A DNA stretch of 64,000 nt from Agelaius tricolor (Eukaryota > Chordata > Aves > Passeriformes > Icteridae). The notes beneath the pieces were generated by a model, which had not been told where the DNA came from, did no database searches, and saw nothing but the letters and a program-made list of their open reading frames with translations. Location: the NCBI GenBank assembly GCA_023055355.1, contig JALJCS010000029.1, forward strand, positions 4,030,001-4,094,000. The letters are read 5' to 3'. The position numbers and the translations under genes are program-made. This document shows, one piece after another, positions 55,913-64,000 of the stretch (the first letter of the stretch is position 1; each line of letters opens with the position of its first letter).

Positions 55913-56087
55913 CCAGCACCTTGAGCCCAACTTTGAGGAGTGCCAAGCACCCACACTAGCTCAAAATCCTCAATTTCCCAGTCCAGAGTGCCACAGAGAG
56001 CCTGCACTGCGAACAGGGTCAACCTTGGGCCTGTTTTTATGAAAGGACCCAACAGCACAAAGGGAAGGAAATCAAAGCCGCTGCTCT

Positions 56088-56313
56088 GGGCCTCAGGTTG
56101 GACATCACAAAGAAATTTCTTCACTGAAAGGATTGTCAGGCATTGGAATGGGCTGCCCAAGGAGGTGGTGGAGTCCCCATCCCTGGAGGTGCTCAAGAAA
56201 TGACTGGATGTGGCACTCAGTGCTCTGGGCTGGTTGACAAGGTGGGGATAAGTCACAGGTTGGACTCAATGATCTTGGAGGACTTTTCCAGCCTAAATTC
56301 TGTGATTCTATGA
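56088..56313 (+). mobile_element. CR1 3' tail with intact terminal repeats
   Basis: GGCATTGGAATGGGCTGCCC, GGAGTCCCCATCCCTGGAGG, TTGGACTCAATGATCTTGGA and the ending AATTCTGTGATTCTATGA make this the best preserved CR1 3' end in the window. Confidence 0.93.
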
Positions 56314-59300
56314 CCTGACAAGGAAGGTCTCCTTCCTGCCAAGGACGGTTCAAAATCTTCCAGCGGACTCAGAAATAATGAGATATTAAAAATAACATAT
56401 TTGAGGCTGCTTTTGTCGACCCTCTGAGCCACTGAGATTTGCAGGTGCACGCTCTCTTTCTCTGCAGGAGCCTTCCCACAGCACCTTAATGCCTCCCAAT
56501 CTTTAATATATTTACTCTTGCAACCCCTCTCTGCAGAAATGGTGATATTACAACTGCAGAGAGACTTAGATGACACAGAAAGACAGCAGCAAAATGAGAG
56601 GTTCAGCCTAAATCACCTAAATCCTGAGCTGGTGCTGTAACCACCAGCCCACACTTCCTCCCTCAGAGCTCCTTGTAGCCAGAGCTGCTTCAAACTGGGG
56701 AAGGGATGAAGAAAAAACCCAAATAACCAGAAAACCACGGTGGGCCTGTCAGGATTGGGCTGCATTCCTGCCTTGCAGAACACATTTATCTCCTTGGCGC
56801 ACCTCCTCCTGGACAAAAAAACCCAACCCCAGTTGCTTTCCAGTTATTTTTGGGCAAGGATAGCTGGATGCTTAAGTACTTCTAAAGCTCTGCCAATTGC
56901 ACAACAAATTAAATGCATAACCCTGGAGCACTCAGAGGATGAATATATTAAGGACAAAAGAAACATGTCATCACACCCACACTAAAGCTTTGTTTACTCT
57001 GCATTCATACATGACTCTGTTGTCACCTCCATCCCTGACTCCTAATGATAAAAGACAAAAGGCAGAGAATTCCTGCTCAAACCCCCAAAGTCTCCATCTG
57101 ATAGGCACAAATGCAATTTGTCTCCCAGCCTCCCGAGGCTCCTGGTCGAAGGGAGATGAATACAGAAAGAGCTGTGGGTAGGACCCAGCCCAAGTCCTGC
57201 CACAGAGCCAGAGTACAAGCCAAGCTCAGCCATTGCTGCCCTATCCAAAAATTTGGGACCAGGCCTCATGGACAAGCTCAGACATTTACATATCTGGAAG
57301 CAAACGATTTCCCATGGACATTCACGAGCTGCTATTGTTCCTATAGGAGCCCTCCCTGTTTATTATGCTGTGTGTTTTGTATTCACGCTTCTGGCTTTCA
57401 GCTGTGCTCTCCAAATCAGCCCTCCTGTTTTTATGCTGAACCTGGGCTTGATGTAAAAAGCAGAACTGATACTACACCATCAAAGCAGTGTCACCTTTGT
57501 TAGATCCACCACTTGGAGCCTCCTCTTCGCTCATCCTCGTCTCCTCTGAAATGAGTTACCTCATTTAGAGTACACATTTTGATGCCTCACCCCAAGTTTT
57601 CTCTATACATCCCCAATTTGAGAACAGACTCGAAGTGTCTTTCAACCAAAGCATTTAAAAACCAAAGCATCCCCAGCACCTGGCAGGGCACAGAGCAGCT
57701 GGGCCTGCAGGTCTGCTCCATCTGCTGCTGGCAGCGGCTTTCCAGGTCAAAGCACGTTTGCACTGCACAGAGCAGAGACAACTTGTGCTGTAAGGAGGCC
57801 AGAGGAGCTCTGCATTAATGCTCCCGAGCATAAAACCGCAGGATCCATGGCTGAAAGGAAACAGGGTTGTGTGGGAGACAGGCAGCTCTTGAAATGGACA
57901 AAAATGCCCATTTTGCACTCAAATGTGGTCTTCCACCTCAGGGATCCTCAAGGAATAGCTGGGGAGATCCAACAAGGAGATTATACTGTGAGAGGACCAA
58001 GCCTGACACAGTTCCTGGGACAGGATATTTATCCTTGACTGTCTCAGATCCTCATACCAAAAAATGGACTTTGAACCCTTCCCTAAGGGAAAGGTCACAG
58101 GAATCCCTGCTTGCCACATTTTTGTTTTAGTTCTGGAGGTTGATTTACCAAGAAATTCACTGAGGAAAAAAGCATCCTTCAACTAAGAGCTTTTACTACC
58201 TGAGAGTCCATTTACAGCATTCCTTGCCACACATTTTGCATTTTTTCCCCTCACCACTACAAGGTAGCACTCAACACACAAAGACAAACCCATCTGTGCA
58301 GTTTTCAGCCTGGTGTTTTCCTACAGCTGAGCACAACTTGGTGTCAGCTCCTGTCAATGGTTTTAAGCAATAAATATCAGCAACAGCACAGGAAAGGGAG
58401 CTGAGCTGGAATACACTGGGGGAACATAATCTGGAATGGGGCTGTTCTTCCTTCTACAGTCTGGGAAAGGGAACCAAACCTCCAAATCCAAGCCTTGTGT
58501 TATTGCACAACCTGCTCTTCCTCAGAGCATCATCCAGGCATCTTCACCCCAAAGGACTTCTCAGAGCCTGGGATCCTCCCAACAGACACTGTCGTCTTCC
58601 TTCCTGCCTGCACCTTTCTGTCTAACCAGTGCTTGGTATTTGAGTCTAAAGGTTAATTAAGTGTGGCTGCAAGAATGAAAGGCCACAATCAATTACCGGG
58701 CCTGCTTGTCCATTTGAGTCAATTTTTAATCATGGTGATTTGGTATTTTGGGAGGCGTGGGGTGAGGAGAAGGGCGAAATTCTCTTTCTTTCCTCTCTTT
58801 TTGAAAGGTATTTATTGAAGCTGGATAATTCCCCTGTCTCCAGGCAGACAGCACGCCTTCCCTTGGCACCCGCCAACTTCTCTCGCCTTCCCTTTGTTTC
58901 TGCAGAGCTCCAGAAGAAGGGAGCAGAGGTGGGGGAATGCAAGAAAAACAGGATTCAATGCATTCCCATCATAACTTTCCAGACCTGTTTCCCCAGGTTT
59001 TTCCTGTCCTGAGGCTGGAGAGACTGGGAATGGCCCCTGCACACTCAGCTGGGGCAGCACACACACACGTGCCCTCAGACCCTCATCTCCACAGCTCTTT
59101 GAACTCTGCCCAAAACTTGTTTGCTCCAAGATATGCACTTCCAGGTGTCATGGGGCCACCCATCTACCTTCTCACCTGGATAGAAGCCCCCCCCAGCACT
59201 CCCCAGGCAGCATTCCAGGTGTACCCTGCTCACACTCACACCATATGCACACAAACCTTCCAAAGCTGAGCCATTTACACCCCCAAAACACTCACGGCCA

Positions 59301-62300
59301 CCACACCAACACTCACCCCTTCACACACAGCCACCACCCCAAACACAACACACTCTCCCACCCCCAAACAGCTCCTTTTGCCTGTTGAAATAATTAACTA
59401 TTTAAAATTCAACCAGTGCTAATCACAGCAGCCCGGGCTGTGTTCTCATTACCCGGGATCAATTCCTGTTTAATATTCACCTCCAGGGGCAGATGTGGCT
59501 GGAACAAGTTGCCGATTTCTCTGTGCTACGCCAAAGCTAATGAGTGGCTCCTGCTATTGTAGTACAGTCACTCTCCTGTAATCAGTCAAAATAACAAGCA
59601 GCAGCACCTTCCAGGGACGCAAAGTCTTCTACATAAATATACACAGACAGTCAGCCACGCCAATGGACTTCAAATCTCCATGAGCTATGGCCAAGGCACA
59701 GCCCTTTCCCCAGCTCCTGGCTCGGGAAGCAGCTCCTGCCTTAACAAGGCATCACAGCCATTTACAAGAGCTTGTGCACATCTGGAGGCTCCTCTGGCCT
59801 CAGAGTGTGCACAGCTGTCCCTGCATCCCTGCACACACACCCAGCACAGACATGCTCCTTGTCTCTCTCTACCTCCGACAAATGAATTTGCCCACGAGGA
59901 GAATGATCTGCAAAGTCATTCCTGAGGAATTCCATGTGCTGTACATCACACACAGTAACTTTCAGTCCTGAGAGTCACCCTGCCCTTCAAACCCTTCTCC
60001 ATGGAAGAAAACAGGGCTCCAACAAGGTAATAGCAGGGAGAAGCCACCCTACCTGCTCCCTCCGAGGCAAGGTATTCACGAACAGACCTTGCATGGGATG
60101 TGACTCATTTCCATCTCCCTCCTCTCCCACATGAGTGAAAAATTGAGATATCTGATGGAAATATCTGCTATTCCCAAGGCTTTTGTAAGCACTGGGGGAA
60201 AGTGCTTTCCCATTCCTCTGGGAAAAGCAGCCTAACACATGATGGTGGGACCATCATCAAATCCCAGCATGAGCAGGATGACCGACCTCACTCCCGGGGA
60301 TGGGAATTACATGGATAGAAGTCCTCCTAGAGGGTGGCCCTGATTAAAAGGATTCAATGGTGAGGCACAAGGAGCACAGAGGAAGAGAGAGTGGATCTTA
60401 GCAGGGCTGTAAACATGTCACCCCCACATCAGCTGGCTCTCCCATGTAGAGGTGCCAGGGGCACATCACCCCGGGATGCTCCAGGAGAAGCGAGTGTCGA
60501 TTCTCATCAGCCTTTGAGTGGACAGGTCACAGGACAGCAGGAAAATGGGAGCTGGCAGGAAGCTTCATCAAATGTCCAAACAAGCCAATTTTTTTTTTCC
60601 TTAGCAGCAATTAAGGGCAGAAGATTAAACCAGAACATTCACAGCAAGCAGTTGTCACCCTGGCGGGTGGCAGGGACCTTTCTCCAGCCAGCACTGCTGG
60701 ATGGGAGTGACCTTGGCCTTGGGAAAACCTCCAAAGGGAGAGGGAGAAATGCCCATCAGCTCTGCCCATCCCCAGCCATGGCACTACTGATGGAGCAAAG
60801 AAATCATCTCCCTGGTGCATGTCCATCCCAGCAGCCCACAGAGAGGAGGAGGAAAACCACAGACGTCTCCAGGCACTTTGCTTGCCAAAAATCAATAACT
60901 GGTATTAAAAAATGGATCCTGTTCCCATTGGAACAGACTGCTCAGGGCTCCACCATAATTCTGCAGAACAGTCAATATTTACTGTAAGTGTCTCAAATAA
61001 AGCCTGAGCTTCGATTTAGTGAGATCGTTATTGTGCGTTAATAACATGCCAATTGATCATTAAACATATTTACCCAGGGTATGAAAAATAGGTTACGAGG
61101 GAAAGGGCATCTGATGCAGGAACATGATGTTAACTGAGGAACCTAATTGTGCAGAGCTGCATTAGCCAAATTATCTTTCTGTCGTTAGGAAATGTTTTAT
61201 AAAGGCATTAAAATGCTACAGATAGAAGAATGATACATGAACATTCCAAGGAGTTGGGCAAGAGGACAAATTGCATCCCATCAATGCGTCCACTTCTCCC
61301 TCTGCATGATGATCCTCCCCAAAAAATGGAGGCAAAAGGCTGGGAGAAAACCACAAACTTTATGGATAACCCCAATGCCATCTATTCCAAGCTCCTGCAT
61401 CCCATGTCCCCGCTGTCAGAGCGCCCGCGAGAGCATCACAGGGTTCAAAGTGACACATGGCTGCCGCTGAACAAGGCTTTGTGCTGTCTGAGGATTCTCA
61501 CAGCGCGCCCACAAATGTCACTTCAAGTAACACTTGTGGCTCGGCAGTCAATTCTCACTTTGAAAATACAGGGGAAAGTCAGTTTCTGTGTTTCGCTCCT
61601 GAATCCTACTCCTTCTGCTGAAAACCTCACATAACCGACGGGGCTTGCTTTTTTTCCTTGTCCTTTTTCCACAAGTTCTTGATGAAATGTAAATTATTCT
61701 CAACTTTGATCTTTATGTTTCCTGGCTCTTTCTGATTATATTTCTTCCTTAACAACTTGACTTGAGCTTTCTCCAGCAGTAAAGACTCTGCACTCCCATC
61801 TGCACTGCACAAATTACTGAGCAGCCCAGTGCAATAGCTCAGAACAGGCCACTCTCTTCCCTAGCAATAGAAATTATTTCCAGTTGGAGCAATATATCCT
61901 CCTGCACGATGGACTGCTGCTCACCAGGCATTCAGATTTTGTTCATCTTATGCCGCAGGGCAATTTTGAATGCACCAAGCCCAGGTTGCTCAGCCACGGG
62001 ATGCTGATCAAATTGGTGTTAGAAACAGGGTTCTCCCAAGCAAAAGGAGGATTGGGATGTTCAGTCTCCCACCTATCCTGAAGCCTGTGGAGGTTTCAGT
62101 GGTAGGATTTTGTTTGGAGCTACCCAAGGAGGAGGTGCAGCACTGGGAACCTGCAGAGCTCCCTGCACATAACACTCCTCTGGTTCCACACTGAGTACAC
62201 TCATTATGTTTGGGCTACTGGGCACATTTTACATACAGCTGATAATAAAAAAAGGACAAGTGCAGAGATCTGAACCCTGACTATTTTACAATATTAAAAA

Positions 62301-62906
62301 AAAATAAGAAAAGGAGGAATTAAAATTCAATTCAGAGCGAAAATACACTATGCTCTCCAAGAGGGAGCACTGCAGGCCCCACACCTTGCCTGCTGCACCC
62401 CCGCCTGCCCAGCCTCAGCACAAACACCAGCACTCTGCATACCTGGGTTTGATCCTGGTCTCCAGGCAGCAAAGGAAGGCTGGATAATTCATGTGTTCTC
62501 AGAGGCAGCGAGAGAAGAAAGGTATAACTTGCCTTTAGGCTTCCCACTCCTGGCTGGTGCAGCTGCCAAGACTTTCTACTTTCAGCTCAAAAAATGTGAT
62601 TCTCAGTGTCCTTTGGAGGGGGCATCTCCCAGGGATCCCACTGCCAGCTCCCCCACAGCACTCCAAGCCCCACCACGCTGACAGAACCACCTCCTCAGCC
62701 CCTTGTGCTTTCCACCACTCCATTACGCTAAAACTGTGAATCCTGGAAGTCCTCAGTGCTCTGTCAGCAGCTTTCATCAGAGGATTTCAGAGCATTTTCC
62801 AGACATGAACAGAACAAGCCTCCCCGCTCCCCTAGGAGGAGGGTAAGTAAGATTAAGATTAATCCCAGTTGAGGAAAGGAAGGCCTGAGAGGTGAGGAGA
62901 GGGAAA
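56314..62906. other. Upstream sequence free of recognised transposons
   Basis: 6.6 kb with no CR1 or LTR text that I can identify, no exon and no RNA gene. A CA-rich low-complexity stretch is at 59215-59370. The candidate block 60985-61230 is listed separately. Confidence 0.45.
60985..61230. other. AT-rich repeat-free block, candidate conserved non-coding element
   Basis: GTGCGTTAATAACATGCCAA, TTGATCATTAAACATATTTA, GGAACCTAATTGTGC and GCCAAATTATCTTTCTGTCG within 240 bp; homeodomain- and GATA-type cores, no repeats. Confidence 0.33.
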
Positions 62907-63101
62907 ATTAAATTAAAATAAAATAAAATAAAATAAAATAAAATAAAACAAAATAAAATAATAAAAATAAAATAAAATAAATAAAATAAAATAAAACAAA
63001 ATAAAATAAAATAATAAAAATAAAATAAAATAAAACAAAACAAAATAAAATAATAAAAATAAAATAAAATAAAATAATTAAAATAAAATAAAATATAAAA
63101 G
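62907..63101 (+). repeat. AAAAT-type microsatellite, about 195 bp
   Basis: Imperfect (AAAAT)n with recurring AAAAC and ATAAT interruptions in a higher-order pattern. The minus-strand open frames across it (Phe/Tyr/Leu/Ile-rich, 62777-63228) are repeat artefacts resembling membrane segments. Confidence 0.95.
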
Positions 63102-64000
63102 CAATGCAAGAAATCACAGTAGGTCCCCAGCACCTTCGATTTCCTTTCCACTGGTTGAACTGAGATGCCCAGACCTTGAAACACAGCCATGAATCCCAGC
63201 ACCACCCTGGGCTGAACAGAGACCTCAACCCTCCTGCTCCCCTGAGCCCATCAGCTCCCCTCCAGCATTATTCCCTCCCTGCTTCCCTGTCCTCCAGAGA
63301 GGCTTGGGAGAGACATAGCCATGACAAGCTCCCCAGAGACACATGGACCTGTTTGCAGAATATGACTTTTTGCTGCGGTGTTTGATGGAGAGGGAAGGTT
63401 TCCCCTGGAAGCGGCGGCTCTGCGGCAGCCACCGCCAGTGCCGGAGGGAAGGTGACGGATAGGGTGGTGGATGGCTCTCTGTTACCTCTGCTGTCTGCCT
63501 GAGTGCTGCTGGAATGAAGATAATCTATGAGCAGCAGCGAGCATCAGCACCGCTCGCTCCCCTGTATAAATCAGGAGGGCGAAGCCGTATTGAAGGCAGC
63601 GCTCCCGAGCCTTCCTCCTGCCTGCCCGCGGCATTATCCATCTGCTGCTGAAGGTCAAAGAAGCCTCCAAGAACAGGATAATCACTACAGAGGAGAGGGT
63701 TACACTCCATCACTGGCAGGGTGGAGACAGGATGAGCATGGGAAGGGTGCAGGTATCCCGCCTTGCTGCTCTCCCTTCTTCCCACCCATCTTGGAATTAT
63801 TAAATATAACCAGATGGGACGTGCCTGGGCTTGTCTGGCCCTTGCTACTTGACCAAAGGTGGCAGCTGTGGTGGTTTCACCGCAGAGACAACTTTGGCTG
63901 GCTGGGTGCTGCAGCTGGGTGCTTGGGAAAAGTCCAGGTATGCAGGAGCTCAGGTTTCCCTCTGTGGAGAAGCTTTAAGGCAATGGTGAAGGAAAGGAGT
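63102..64000. other. Right edge, unique sequence
   Basis: No transposon or exon recognised. The part 63360-63690 is CpG-richer and repeat-free, with TGTATAAATCAGG near 63562 and CGGCATTATCC near 63630. It could be a conserved element or a distant promoter, but I see no supported coding exon. Confidence 0.35.

Noticed and set aside
62777..63228. Phe/Tyr/Leu-rich frames resembling a membrane protein
   Set aside because: Produced by the AAAAT-type microsatellite.
1..64000. tRNA, rRNA, microRNA, CRISPR or bacterial mobile elements
   Set aside because: No cloverleaf with A and B boxes, no ribosomal motifs, no regularly spaced short palindromic array and no bacterial gene organisation were seen; tandem arrays present are minisatellites without unique spacers.

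Overview
The window looks like a piece of a bird nuclear genome, most likely a songbird. The clues are about twenty 5'-truncated CR1 LINE tails, solo LTRs of avian endogenous retroviruses with 6-bp target duplications, a miniature element with an alpharetrovirus-type tRNA-Trp primer site, and one vertebrate gene exon inside a CpG island. No bacterial operons, rRNA, tRNA or CRISPR arrays are visible. Almost all longer open frames are chance frames in non-coding DNA, CR1 remnants or minisatellites.

The one coding feature I can support is the first coding exon (26185-26351, minus strand) of an IgLON cell-adhesion gene, either neurotrimin (NTM; CEPU-1 in chicken) or its paralogue OPCML/OBCAM. It encodes the signal peptide and the start of the first Ig domain and ends at a GT donor. 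Everything left of it (1-26184) is the 5' part of a first intron of more than 26 kb. A CpG island with the presumed promoter lies to its right (about 26.35-27.3 kb). The rest (27.3-64 kb) is upstream DNA, or the intron of a longer transcript if a distal first exon exists outside the window. Such distal exons are known for this family, and an in-exon splice acceptor that could receive one is visible at 26270-26271.

Layout: 1-26 kb is intron with a few CR1 tails, one solo LTR (11486-12091), tandem duplications (12591-13291 and 22669-23110) and a 16-bp minisatellite (20385-20930). 25.9-27.3 kb is the promoter, CpG island and exon. 30846-31523 is a second solo LTR of the same family. 33-34.7 kb holds CR1 tails, one with a five-copy 30-bp array. 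35997-36382 is a solo LTR of another family. 41-47 kb is the densest CR1 cluster, with a nested insertion and a CR1 tail bracketed by about 157-bp direct repeats. 50760-51119 is a 51-bp minisatellite. 55272-55912 is a miniature alpharetrovirus-like element with almost no interior. 62907-63101 is an AAAAT-type microsatellite. Between these lie AT-rich, repeat-free blocks with homeodomain- and GATA-type motifs that are candidate enhancers of the IgLON gene. No comparative data were available to confirm this.

I found no wholly new biological system. The most informative observations are the signal-peptide codons doubling as a splice-acceptor tract, the miniature retroviral element, three LTR insertions with perfect 6-bp target duplications all in the host gene's orientation, and several small duplications involving CR1 tails.
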